Shown here piece after piece: positions 1 to 7,520 of a DNA stretch of 64,000 nt. Position 1 is the first letter of the stretch; every line of letters begins with the position of its first letter. Source of the DNA: Mesotoga sp. BH458_6_3_2_1 (GTDB lineage Bacteria > Thermotogota > Thermotogae > Petrotogales > Kosmotogaceae); assembly GCF_003664995.1 (NCBI RefSeq), contig NZ_JFHL01000002.1, positions 310,001-374,000 of the forward strand, in the 5' to 3' direction. Both the position numbers and the translations under genes were made by a program. The notes under the pieces were generated by a model. That model searched no databases and was not told where the DNA came from. It saw only the letters and a list, made by a program, of their open reading frames with translations.

Positions 1-1
1 T

Positions 2-175
2 CCTTTGATAGGCGCCGCAGGTGTTTCTGCTGTTCCAACCGCCGCAAGGGTGGCACAGAAAGTAGCATCGGAGGAAGATCCGACAAACTTCGTTCTTATG
101 CACGCTATGGGGCCGAACATCGCTGGTGTGATCGGATCGGCAGTTGCTGCGGGGGTATTCCTTTCAATAATATGA
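2..175 (+). CDS. Sodium-translocating decarboxylase beta subunit, C-terminal fragment
   Basis: Only the last 57 codons are in the window; the gene begins upstream. The readable end contains a small-residue-rich segment, then the motif [16 protein letters not shown], which closes the OadB/GcdB/MmdB family of membrane carboxybiotin decarboxylases. These proteins couple decarboxylation of oxaloacetate, methylmalonyl-CoA or glutaconyl-CoA to Na+ export. The substrate cannot be told from the C-terminus. The gene ends with TGA, 22 nt before the ferredoxin-like gene, so co-transcription with the oxidoreductase genes is likely. Family assignment rests on recognised C-terminal residues only. Confidence 0.75.
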   Translation, partial: PLIGAAGVSAVPTAARVAQKVASEEDPTNFVLMHAMGPNIAGVIGSAVAAGVFLSII

Positions 176-197
176 TAATGTTGAGTAGGAGGACATA

Positions 198-422
198 ATG
201 GCCGAAAAGAAGCAGTTTCAAGTTAATATCAATCACACTCTGTGTAAGAAGTGCGGCATATGCTATTGGATATGTCCCACGAAAACGATCACTAAGGGTG
301 AGCTGGGAAGGCCACAGATAGTTGATCATAAGACCTGCATTGGTTGCCTTATGTGTGAAAACGCTTGTCCTGATTTTGCGATCGATGTTCATGAGATAGA
401 GGCGGTGAAAGAAAATGCGTGA
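198..422 (+). CDS. 2-oxoacid:ferredoxin oxidoreductase, delta (ferredoxin) subunit
   Basis: A 74-residue protein carrying two complete 4Fe-4S motifs of the CxxCxxCxxxCP type (Cys16/19/22/26 and Cys47/50/53/57). Size and spacing match the delta subunit of KorABCD/VorABCD enzymes, which passes electrons from oxidative decarboxylation of a 2-oxoacid to external ferredoxin. It starts at ATG behind an AGGAGG sequence and overlaps the alpha-subunit gene by 8 nt, so the two are translationally coupled. A free-standing ferredoxin is the alternative, but the neighbour makes the subunit role more likely. Confidence 0.85.
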   Translation: MAEKKQFQVNINHTLCKKCGICYWICPTKTITKGELGRPQIVDHKTCIGCLMCENACPDFAIDVHEIEAVKENA

Positions 423-1569
423 GTTTATGCTGCTTCAGGGTGATGAAGCATGTGCACTTGGAGCGATAAAGGCTGGATGTAAGTTTTTCGCCGGCTATCC
501 AATTACGCCGGCCACAGAAATTGCAGAGACTATGGCAAGAGAGCTTCCAAAGATTGGAGGAACTTTCATTCAAATGGAGGATGAAATTGCAAGTGCGGCA
601 GCAATAATTGGCGCATCACTCGCAGGTGAGAAATCAATGACTGCAACTAGTGGTCCGGGTTTTTCTCTGATGCAGGAAGCCATAGGATACGCGGCTATGA
701 CTGAAACTCCTACCGTAATAGTTAACGTACAGCGAGGCGGGCCCTCAACAGGTATGCCCACAAAGACGGCTCAAGGAGATATCATGCAAGCGAGATGGGG
801 CACTCATGGGGATCACCAGATTATTGCCATTTACCCCTCAAATGTTGAAGAAGTTTACAAGTATATTATCACCGCCTTCAATTATGCGGAATTATATAGA
901 ACGCCGGTAATCTTTCTGATGGATGAAATTCTGGGTCATATGAGGGAAAGTGTTTATCTCCCACATGATTCAGAAATTATGGAAGTTCAAAGAGTGGGTG
1001 AGACAGAAATGGCCGAAGATGATATCTTCCATCCTTTTGAAGGTGATGATCAGATGATGGCCACACCACTTGTTAAGATGGGGAAGTCGAGATTTCATGT
1101 TTCCGGCCTTGTTCATGACGAGTCGGGGTTTCCTGTTGGATCACCATCTGATTCTGCCAGGCTGCTGAGAAGGCTTGACAACAAGATCAGACTTCACAGT
1201 GATGAAATAGTCATATATGATGAGTATATGACAGAGGATGCTGAAATACTTGTTCTAGCATATGGATCGGTTGCTAGAAGCGCAATCAAGGCCGTAAAGA
1301 TGGCAAGAGAGGACAAGATCAATGTTGGACTCTTCAAACCTGTTACCATTTGGCCATTTCCAAGTACAAGACTCAGGCAGCTCCTGAAAAAAGTAAGTGC
1401 CGTAATTGTTGCCGAGATGAACCTTGGGCAAATTCTCTATGAAGTGTCCAGATTAAACAAGCGTGGCGCAAAAATTGAGCATCTGAGTAAAGTTAATGGT
1501 GAATTAATAACTCCACAGGAAGTTCTCGACGCTATATCGAGGGTTAAGTCCGAGATAATGGATCTATAG
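415..1569 (+). CDS. 2-oxoacid:ferredoxin oxidoreductase, alpha subunit (KorA/VorA-like)
   Basis: This 384-residue protein is the pyrimidine-binding and transketolase-C half of a 2-oxoglutarate/branched-chain 2-oxoacid ferredoxin oxidoreductase. The family motif GYPITPATEI lies near residue 28, followed by the EDEIASAAAIIGASLAG block and the GPSTGMPTKTAQGD loop. Length is normal for KorA. It oxidatively decarboxylates 2-oxoacids to acyl-CoA and reduced ferredoxin, but catalysis needs a TPP-binding beta subunit. No beta or gamma gene follows; the next gene is spoVS behind its own promoter. The partner subunits must lie upstream of the window or elsewhere. Which 2-oxoacid is used cannot be decided from sequence. 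Confidence 0.9.
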   Translation: MREFMLLQGDEACALGAIKAGCKFFAGYPITPATEIAETMARELPKIGGTFIQMEDEIASAAAIIGASLAGEKSMTATSGPGFSLMQEAIGYAAMTETPTVIVNVQRGGPSTGMPTKTAQGDIMQARWGTHGDHQIIAIYPSNVEEVYKYIITAFNYAELYRTPVIFLMDEILGHMRESVYLPHDSEIMEVQRVGETEMAEDDIFHPFEGDDQMMATPLVKMGKSRFHVSGLVHDESGFPVGSPSDSARLLRRLDNKIRLHSDEIVIYDEYMTEDAEILVLAYGSVARSAIKAVKMAREDKINVGLFKPVTIWPFPSTRLRQLLKKVSAVIVAEMNLGQILYEVSRLNKRGAKIEHLSKVNGELITPQEVLDAISRVKSEIMDL

Positions 1570-1622
1570 AGATTCAAATACAATGATTCTTCCTTCTTTT
1601 TGCGAACAGTATGTTAAAACTT

Positions 1623-1652
1623 TTGCTAATTGAGCGGCCTCTGTGGTAGAAT
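1623..1652 (+). promoter_or_regulatory. Sigma-70-type promoter for spoVS
   Basis: TTGCTA (1623-1628) and TAGAAT (1647-1652) are separated by 18 bp, about 35 bp before the AAAGGAGGA ribosome-binding site of spoVS. Both hexamers match the consensus at five of six or nearly so. Confidence 0.6.
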
Positions 1653-1687
1653 TACAGCGAAATTACCTGCAAAAGGAGGAAATCTCA

Positions 1688-1963
1688 ATGGAAATCCTGA
1701 AGGTCAGTTCTAAATCTAATCCGAACAAGGTAGCAGGTGCCATAGCCGGGGTAATCTCAAAGAACGAGCAAGTAGAACTTCAGGCCATTGGCGCTGGTGC
1801 TGTGAATCAAGCAGTAAAGGCAGTTGCCATCGCTTCCAGATTCCTCAGAGAACAGGGTACTAGGGTATATATGGTCCCTGGATTTGTGGAGATTCAAATT
1901 GGCGAAGAGATGCGAACGGGGATCACCATTAAGATTGTTTCTGAGAAAGACGAAAGTAAGTAA
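1688..1963 (+). CDS. spoVS: SpoVS family protein
   Basis: This 91-residue protein starts MEILKVSSKSNPNKVAGAIA, matching SpoVS, a small Alba-fold, probably nucleic-acid-binding protein needed for spore coat assembly in Bacillus but present in many non-sporulating bacteria. I chose ATG 1688 because AAAGGAGGA lies 7 nt upstream and the protein then has the usual family length; an in-frame GTG at 1643 would overlap the promoter. It has its own promoter and a downstream terminator, so it is probably monocistronic. Its role outside sporulation is unknown. Confidence 0.9.
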   Translation: MEILKVSSKSNPNKVAGAIAGVISKNEQVELQAIGAGAVNQAVKAVAIASRFLREQGTRVYMVPGFVEIQIGEEMRTGITIKIVSEKDESK

Positions 1964-1992
1964 TGGGGGTTCGATAGTCTCTGATAGTCGGG

Positions 1993-2021
1993 GGGGGAGG
2001 TCTTTGATCTCTTCCTTTTTT
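1993..2021 (+). terminator. Intrinsic terminator after spoVS
   Basis: A 10-bp stem (1993-2002 with 2006-2015, including three G-T pairs) with a TTT loop is followed directly by six T residues. Confidence 0.6.
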
Positions 2022-2073
2022 ATGTTAGGAGTGTGTCAATGAAGTCAGTATTACGAAATGAAGGAGGTAGCGA

Positions 2074-2517
2074 ATGCTTACAGTAAGCGATATGCTAGGT
2101 ATAGCCTTGAAGATCGAAAGCGCGGGTTACTCATATTATGAAAAGCTCAGTGAAAGAACTTCTGGAGAAGTCAAGGCTCTTTTTCTAAGGCTGGCTGAGC
2201 AGGAAAGAGAGCACGCAGACAAATTCAGAGAACTTCTCAAGGATGTGGGAAAGACTTCAACAACGCAGGACTGGGACGACAATGTCGGTTATCTCAAATC
2301 TTATGCCGAAATATCAATTTTCCCCCGAATCGAGTCTTCCGAGGTTCCACAGAATTTGAACAAGGCGATTAGTAGCGCAATGGAAGTGGAGAAGGACAGC
2401 ATCATATTCTATTCCGATCTTTCCTCCTTCATTCCCGACAGTAATGAACTGAAGAAGATAATCGAGGAAGAGCGCAGACATCTTCACGATCTCGTTAAGC
2501 TTTATGGTTCTTTGTAG
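2074..2517 (+). CDS. Rubrerythrin/ferritin-like diiron protein
   Basis: A 147-residue, mostly helical protein with the ferritin-like pattern of one carboxylate helix followed by an ExxH helix, twice: Glu15 with Glu44-x-x-His47, and Glu104 or Glu106 with Glu133-x-x-His136. These are the usual ligands of a diiron centre. There is no C-terminal rubredoxin CxxC domain, so it belongs to the rubrerythrin-domain-only group. Such proteins usually act in peroxide or oxygen defence of anaerobes, but an iron-binding sensor role is possible. ATG 2074 is preceded by GAAGGAGG. No terminator is visible directly behind it. Confidence 0.8.
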   Translation: MLTVSDMLGIALKIESAGYSYYEKLSERTSGEVKALFLRLAEQEREHADKFRELLKDVGKTSTTQDWDDNVGYLKSYAEISIFPRIESSEVPQNLNKAISSAMEVEKDSIIFYSDLSSFIPDSNELKKIIEEERRHLHDLVKLYGSL

Positions 2518-2595
2518 ATAACAAAGCCAGCGGCCAATGCATTAGTCTTTTTAGGTGACTGTTTGTTTAGAAATCTAGAGTAGAGTTGCCGGTGG

Positions 2596-2623
2596 TTGAT
2601 ATTGATCATCTTTGTGATACAAT
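2596..2623 (+). promoter_or_regulatory. Promoter of the uracil permease leader
   Basis: TTGATA (2596-2601) and TACAAT (2618-2623) are separated by 16 bp. Transcription would start near 2630, about 250 nt before the permease start codon, giving a long untranslated leader. Confidence 0.6.
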
Positions 2624-2629
2624 TACCGA

Positions 2630-2849
2630 TGGATGATTTTTCTTGGAGAGTGACTTCTATGTCGGAAACGATTGTTGACTGTGGAACTGTTTTGTTCACC
2701 GACCGGTGCGGGAGTCACTTTTGTCCTCTTTGTAACAGGATGTCACTCTCTCGAATAATTTATTCAATCGAGATGGTAATAATCAAGATTGTGAATGTAA
2801 TAGACTCCGATAAGAGACCTCACGAAGATTCGTGAGGTCTCTTTTTTTT
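2630..2849 (+). ncRNA. Structured leader RNA ending in an intrinsic terminator, upstream of the uracil permease
   Basis: Between a good promoter and the permease lies about 220 nt that can fold extensively. TCTTG (2641-2645) can pair with CAAGA (2784-2788). The adjacent GAGAGTGAC (2646-2654) pairs perfectly with GTCACTCTC (2742-2750). TCTCGA (2749-2754) can pair with TCGAGA (2768-2773). GGAGTC (2711-2716) can pair with GACTCC (2803-2808), just before the terminator stem. The layout is that of a terminator-type riboswitch or attenuator; a free-standing small RNA, perhaps 6S-like, is the alternative. I do not recognise the purine riboswitch core or a PyrR-binding loop. No convincing gene is seen in 2518-2881. 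Confidence 0.5.
2812..2849 (+). terminator. Intrinsic terminator within the permease leader
   Basis: A long, nearly perfect stem (2812-2825 with 2830-2843) is followed by a run of Ts to 2849. It ends only 32 nt before the permease start, and no promoter is visible between them. Expression of the permease should therefore depend on read-through. Confidence 0.85.
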
Positions 2850-2881
2850 GGGTGATAATTCATAATAAGAGGAGGGATCTT

Positions 2882-4189
2882 GTGAGCAATGAAAAATCGG
2901 CTTATCAGGAAGTGAGGGAGCAGGAAGACAGAAGTAAAGGTCTGGGCAAAGGGGGACTTCTTGTACTTGGTCTGCAGCATGCGTTCACGATGTTTGGGGC
3001 AACGGTCTTAGTACCATACCTTACTGGCGTTCCCGTAAATGTGGCGTTATTTACTGCAGGCGTGGGCACTCTTCTTTTCCATCTGCTAACACAGTGGAAA
3101 GTACCGGTGTTCCTCGGGTCAAGTTTTGCGTACATAGCTCCAATTAATGCCGTCATTCTTTATCACGCTAATGCGGCCGACACTTTCGGTTCAGTACCGG
3201 AAGCAATTTCTGCAGGATTTGCGATTACTCCCGACATGATCGCCTATGCTACGGGAGGAATATTGATAGCGGGTCTTGTTCAGGTGGGAATCGCAATTCT
3301 AATTAAAGTGCTTGGGGTAAGCAAATTTGAGAAGATTTTCCCACCGGCTGTCGCCGGAACAATAATTGCAGTAATAGGCTTGAATCTAGCCCCAACTGCG
3401 ATAAGTATGGCGAGTTCCAACTGGTGGATTGCGGTTGTCTCTCTGGGTACAGCGGTGATTGTCAGACTTTACGTAAAGGGATTTACTAGGCTAATTCCCG
3501 TTATGTGTGGAATAATCGTGGGTTACATTGTGGCTGCAGTAACGGGGAATGTCTCATTCGAAGCGGTAAATCAGGCAAGTTGGGTTGGGATTCCCTCCTT
3601 TGTGCTTCCTAAGTTCTCAATTTACTCGCTTACGGTTCTTGTTCCTGTAGCGCTAGCACCAACAATAGAGCATTTCGGAGATATCTTTGCGGTGTCGGCC
3701 ATCACTGGCAAGAAATTCTATGATGACCCGGGCATACACAGGACGCTAGCTGGAGACGGAATCGCCACTGCTGTTGCCGGTTTCTTTGGAGGTCCCGCTA
3801 ATACTACCTATAGTGAAAACACCGGTGTTCTTGCGATTACGAAGGTCTTTAATCCTGTAGTAATGAGGATAGCCGCGGTATTTGCAGTGATACTCTCATT
3901 TGTGCCGAAGGTGGGAGCACTGATTCAGTCAATTCCCACTGCAGTAATGGGCGGAATTGAGATATTGCTGTTTGGAATGATTGCTGCCGTTGGAATGAAG
4001 ACACTTATAGAAAACAGGGTGAAAGTTGATGGTAAAAATCTCATAGTGATATCGGTAATGCTTGTGGTTGGTATAGGTGGTGCAGCAATAGGAATTGGTC
4101 CAGTGAGATTCGAAGGGATAGGACTTGCTGCACTCGTAGGGTTAGTCCTAAATGGAATATTTGTGGTGACAAAGGCTCCTGAAGAATAG
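2882..4189 (+). CDS. uraA: Uracil permease (NCS2/UraA family)
   Basis: A 435-residue polytopic membrane protein of the nucleobase-cation symporter 2 family. Family marks include QHAFTMFGATVLVP near the N-terminus, an EHFGD motif in the substrate-binding region and NTTYSENTGVLAIT, which is typical of uracil permeases rather than xanthine permeases. It should import uracil with protons. I chose GTG 2882 because AGAGGAGGGA lies just upstream; a GTG at 2852 lacks a ribosome-binding site and abuts the terminator. A terminator directly precedes it and another follows, so the gene is monocistronic and probably controlled by its leader. Confidence 0.85.
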   Translation: MSNEKSAYQEVREQEDRSKGLGKGGLLVLGLQHAFTMFGATVLVPYLTGVPVNVALFTAGVGTLLFHLLTQWKVPVFLGSSFAYIAPINAVILYHANAADTFGSVPEAISAGFAITPDMIAYATGGILIAGLVQVGIAILIKVLGVSKFEKIFPPAVAGTIIAVIGLNLAPTAISMASSNWWIAVVSLGTAVIVRLYVKGFTRLIPVMCGIIVGYIVAAVTGNVSFEAVNQASWVGIPSFVLPKFSIYSLTVLVPVALAPTIEHFGDIFAVSAITGKKFYDDPGIHRTLAGDGIATAVAGFFGGPANTTYSENTGVLAITKVFNPVVMRIAAVFAVILSFVPKVGALIQSIPTAVMGGIEILLFGMIAAVGMKTLIENRVKVDGKNLIVISVMLVVGIGGAAIGIGPVRFEGIGLAALVGLVLNGIFVVTKAPEE

Positions 4190-4212
4190 AGAAAACCGCG
4201 CAATTTTTCATA

Positions 4213-4240
4213 GAGGTGCCAAGTGGGCACCTCTTTTGTT
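4213..4240 (+). terminator. Intrinsic terminator after uraA
   Basis: GAGGTGCC (4213-4220) pairs with GGCACCTC (4226-4233), followed by TTTTGTT. A TATACT at 4240-4245 directly behind it could be the -10 box for the acetyltransferase gene. Confidence 0.8.
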
Positions 4241-4267
4241 ATACTATCTCAAATGGAGGTGAGTTTG

Positions 4268-4801
4268 GTGTTAAAGGGTCGGCTAGTCTATCTCAGGGAA
4301 TATCGGAAGAGCGACATTGCTCTTGCTCACAAGTACATAAACGATTACGAAGTTAGGAGAATGCTGGTTCCTGGGATTCCCTTTCCTCTCAGGCTGGAAG
4401 AGGAAGAGAAGTGGTATGATTCTCAGAGTGCCTTCAAGGATACATATAACTTCGCAGTTTCGAAGATTGAAAATGACGAATACATTGGGGGATGCGGCAT
4501 CAACGAGGTTGACTGGAAGAATAGGGTGGCAACGGTCGGGATTTTTCTCGGAAGGCAGTTCTGGAACAAAGGGTTTGGAACGGACGCAATGAAAACGCTT
4601 CTGATATTCATCTTTGACCAGATGAATATGAACAAAGCAAAGCTTAACGTCTACTCCTTCAACAAACGTGCAATCAAATCGTATTTAAAATGTGGTTTCC
4701 AGATTGAGGGAACACTGAGGCAAGAAATCTTCAGGGATGGAGCATTCCATGAAGAAATCATAATGGGAATTCTGAAAACTGAACTTCAAAGGGATGACTA
4801 A
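4268..4801 (+). CDS. GNAT family N-acetyltransferase (RimJ/RimL-like)
   Basis: This 177-residue protein has the GNAT fold signatures of the RimJ/RimL subgroup: an N-terminal LKGRLVYLRE strand, a central strand followed by the acetyl-CoA loop QFWNKGFGTDA (Q/RxxGxG/A pattern), and a late YLKCGFQIEGTLR block. It transfers an acetyl group from acetyl-CoA to an amino group of an unknown acceptor such as a protein N-terminus, small molecule or antibiotic. GTG 4268 is preferred because GGAGGTGAG ends 5 nt upstream; the in-frame ATG 4253 would include that site. Its stop overlaps the converging NIF3-like gene by 4 nt. Confidence 0.8.
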   Translation: MLKGRLVYLREYRKSDIALAHKYINDYEVRRMLVPGIPFPLRLEEEEKWYDSQSAFKDTYNFAVSKIENDEYIGGCGINEVDWKNRVATVGIFLGRQFWNKGFGTDAMKTLLIFIFDQMNMNKAKLNVYSFNKRAIKSYLKCGFQIEGTLRQEIFRDGAFHEEIIMGILKTELQRDD

Positions 4802-5529
4802 ACTTCATTGTAAAGCTCAATGAACTCTACTTCAAGTGAGAACTTGTCCTTCAAGAGCTGTCCGAGATTCATTACTCCGAAGCGTTCACTTGCATAATGC
4901 CCGACCCAGAAGAAGTTGATTCCGATTTCTCTTGACATTTCTCGGGTTGGCTCACGTACTTCACCAGATACGAAAGTGTCAACGACACCTTCAAGTTTGT
5001 TCAGGGAAGATGAAGAGCCACCCGATATTATGCAGACCCTCCTGATCAAATCAGTGTTTTTGTAGCAACCAATATCTTGATCGGGAAACAGGAGTGAAAG
5101 AACCTTTCGAAACTCATGAACAGACGTCGCCTCCGACAGCTTTCCAATGAGGCCAACATCGAATCTTTCCAGATCCCGAAGCCCCAGCCTTTCCGATATA
5201 GCATAGTTGTTTCCGTAAGGGATATTTGAATCAAGCGGTAGGTGATAACCCATAAGAGTAATCCCTGAACGCAACACTTTGTCAACTCTTCTTTTCAAGT
5301 GACCGGTGAGTCTGAAGAAATCTTTACCGAAAATCCCGTGGTGAACTAATATGGCATCTGCTCCCGAGAGTATAGCCTTTTCAACAAAAGCTTCGTTGAA
5401 AGACACTCCAGTCACAATCCTCTTGATATCTCGGTCTCCCTCAATCTGAATTCCATTGTGACAGTAATCATCAAATTTTTCTGGTTCCAGAACCGAGTTT
5501 AAGAACTTCTCAACTTCTATCGGTTTCAT
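4798..5529 (-). CDS. NIF3-like dinuclear metal-binding protein
   Basis: A 243-residue protein of the NIF3/YqfO family (often named GTP cyclohydrolase I type 2 or Nif3-like dinuclear metal centre hexameric protein). Metal-ligand motifs are visible: VHHGIFGK near residue 60, GYHLPLDSN near residue 92, and the C-terminal WVGHYASERFGV. The family forms a toroidal hexamer, but its physiological role is unsettled. ATG 5529 is chosen because a GGAGG sequence precedes it and the encoded MKPIEVEKFL is the usual family start; upstream in-frame sequence is not family-like. Confidence 0.85.
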   Translation of the reverse strand: MKPIEVEKFLNSVLEPEKFDDYCHNGIQIEGDRDIKRIVTGVSFNEAFVEKAILSGADAILVHHGIFGKDFFRLTGHLKRRVDKVLRSGITLMGYHLPLDSNIPYGNNYAISERLGLRDLERFDVGLIGKLSEATSVHEFRKVLSLLFPDQDIGCYKNTDLIRRVCIISGGSSSSLNKLEGVVDTFVSGEVREPTREMSREIGINFFWVGHYASERFGVMNLGQLLKDKFSLEVEFIELYNEV

Positions 5530-5630
5530 GTGGCCTCCTTTGCTGCAAATTACATAATAGGGTGTTTTCCAGACAGAGAATATTCTATCATAGAGAAGGC
5601 TGTCAGAAAATCGTCTCCCAGTAAAAAAGA

Positions 5631-5647
5631 GTGGTGCAGTGCACCAC
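5631..5647. repeat. Palindrome in the 5.5-5.9 kb intergenic region
   Basis: GTGGTGCA (5631-5638) and TGCACCAC (5640-5647) form perfect arms around one base. Read on the minus strand the hairpin is followed by TCTTTTTT, so it could be a terminator for an unseen minus-strand transcript. Otherwise it is an operator upstream of the NIF3-like gene. Confidence 0.45.
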
Positions 5648-5940
5648 AATAATCCACATCTCTAAACAAGGGGTTTATCTATTTAAATACAAGCACATAT
5701 ATATTAATTAGCGTACAAATTATTATGTGCTTATGCTTTACATGTTGAATAATATAACATAATATAGATTATAAGTCAAGCTAGAGATCATAAAATTTAA
5801 TTATGGTCTCCATAATTATCATGTTTATCCAGTTATTCATCATTATCAGGAACTGAATCGTCAATTTTGGATTACCTCTTTCGGAGCTGGTTCGTACATG
5901 CTAAACTTAGTAGTACGGATTCCTTACTGTGGAGGCGTAG
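5648..5940. other. AT-rich intergenic region with a 9-bp inverted repeat
   Basis: The stretch before the MATE gene contains no convincing gene. It is strikingly AT-rich from about 5680 to 5830. AAGCACATA (5691-5699) and TATGTGCTT (5724-5732) form perfect inverted arms 24 bp apart. A possible extended -10 box, TGCTAAACT, lies at 5899-5907 before the MATE gene. A regulator-binding or curved-DNA region upstream of the exporter is one reading; decayed sequence is another. Confidence 0.4.
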
Positions 5941-7329
5941 ATGGCTTACAGTCTTCTAAAATCCTATCTCAATGTTGAAGAAGCTAAGGAGATCAGAAAG
6001 TCACTTCTTGTGATGGCACTTCCAGCCATAGGAGAAAACGTCCTCCAAATGCTGTTAGGAATCTCAGACACCGCTTTTCTTGGTCATTATGATTGGAGAA
6101 TAATGACAGCAGTCGGCACTGCCAATCAAGTAGTTTTCATTTTTCAGGCAGTTCTAGTAGCTATTTCGACAGGGTCGATGGTCTTGATTTCAAATAGCTA
6201 TGGAGCTGGTAATCGTCAGAGAGTGAATCTCATCGCCTGGCACGCAATCTATCTGAGTGTGATGACCGGTCTCGTCCTTTCATTTAGCTCACTATTTTCT
6301 GAGAACCTTCTTTCGCTGCTCTTTCCCTCCAGCGATTCCTTTATGCAGGTGAACGGGAGCAACTATCTTAGAATTATCATGGCCGGTTTTCCAGCAATGA
6401 GCATAATGATTGTGCTCGGGGCCACACTGAGAGGAGCCGGTGATACAAGATCACCGCTTATTGTTGCTCTTGCCGCAAACGTCTTGAACGTCTTTCTTGA
6501 TTATGCGATGATCTTCGGCAAATTCGGTTTCCCTGAGATGGGTGCCGTTGGAGCGGCGCTCGCAACAGTTATTTCTAGAGTAGTCGGATCTATAATCATA
6601 GTAATCCTGTTGTTTCGAAACAGAAGGATATCAATTTCGAAAAGGCCTCAGAGATTTTCGAAATGGCTGATCAAAGAGATTTTCGTTCTCGGATTGCCAG
6701 CTGCAGTAGAAAACTTTGGATTCTCGTTTGGAGTCCTGGTTTTTGCGAATATCCTCTTCATTGCTGGTCCCCAGGCGTACGCGGCTCACAGAATAGGAAT
6801 TCAAGTTGAGTCACTTTCTTTCATGCCAGCTTGGGGAATGGGGGTGGCCGTTACCGCGCTTGTAGGAATATACAATGGGGGAAAGAAGAGGAGGTTGTCT
6901 ATTGGTGTGGTAAGGCAGGGGTGGTTCATTGCCCTCGGAATTTCATCAATAATCGGAATGGCCATTACCCTTTTTCCAGATCTCTTCATATCAATTTTCA
7001 CAAATGAAGCGGCGCTAATTGAAGAAGGAAGACTTCCCGTAAGAATAATCGGTTTGTTCCAAGTGGTTATGGGCACCGATTACGCGGTGACCGGTGCACT
7101 TAGAGGAATGGGTGATACAGCATTCCCTATGAAAGCATCCCTGGTGGCGATGTGGCTTATTCGGCTCCCTGTTGGCTTTGTGCTTGTTAGGTATTTGGAC
7201 CTAGGGCTATTTGGTGCTTGGATTGGAATGATGGCCGACATGGCGTTCAGAACAACACTTAAATTCATCAGATTCTACTCAGGCAAATGGGAGAGTACTG
7301 CAGATTCTATCCAGGCAAGATCAAACTGA
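5941..7329 (+). CDS. MATE family efflux transporter
   Basis: A 462-residue membrane protein with twelve predicted helices in two homologous halves, typical of MatE/NorM exporters. Each half shows the conserved early segment (ALPAIGENVLQMLLGISDTAFLGH in part, and LGLPAAVENFGFSFGVLVF) and the RGAGDTRSP / RGMGDTAFP loops. These proteins export drugs or metabolites in exchange for Na+ or H+; the substrate is not predictable. The start ATG 5941 follows GGAGG at 8 nt. It stands alone between two intergenic regions. Confidence 0.9.
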   Translation: MAYSLLKSYLNVEEAKEIRKSLLVMALPAIGENVLQMLLGISDTAFLGHYDWRIMTAVGTANQVVFIFQAVLVAISTGSMVLISNSYGAGNRQRVNLIAWHAIYLSVMTGLVLSFSSLFSENLLSLLFPSSDSFMQVNGSNYLRIIMAGFPAMSIMIVLGATLRGAGDTRSPLIVALAANVLNVFLDYAMIFGKFGFPEMGAVGAALATVISRVVGSIIIVILLFRNRRISISKRPQRFSKWLIKEIFVLGLPAAVENFGFSFGVLVFANILFIAGPQAYAAHRIGIQVESLSFMPAWGMGVAVTALVGIYNGGKKRRLSIGVVRQGWFIALGISSIIGMAITLFPDLFISIFTNEAALIEEGRLPVRIIGLFQVVMGTDYAVTGALRGMGDTAFPMKASLVAMWLIRLPVGFVLVRYLDLGLFGAWIGMMADMAFRTTLKFIRFYSGKWESTADSIQARSN

Positions 7330-7430
7330 AGTCTGGTCTCCACGCGGAACTTGAAAATCTGGTAGACTGCACCGAAAACTAACTACCAACATACTATCTC
7401 TTCTCTGAATCCTGTAATTCGGTAATTGCT

Positions 7431-7459
7431 TTGGTCTTTTAAGGCGCTTTTGGTAAGAT
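7431..7459 (+). promoter_or_regulatory. Promoter for the CoA-transferase operon
   Basis: TTGGTC (7431-7436) and TAAGAT (7454-7459) have a 17-bp spacer and sit about 60 bp before the CoA-transferase start. Confidence 0.5.
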
Positions 7460-7520
7460 AGTGTAATGTTTAGGGGTTTTTTCACCGACCTCAACTGTGT
7501 ACGCCAAAGGAGGAGTCTCT

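Noticed and set aside
2596-2835. A 79-codon open frame in the uraA leader
   Set aside because: It begins inside the promoter, runs into the terminator stem and encodes no recognisable protein; the region reads better as structured RNA.
2630-2849. Purine riboswitch or PyrR attenuator
   Set aside because: The conserved purine-riboswitch core and the PyrR binding-loop sequence could not be found, so I left the RNA unnamed.
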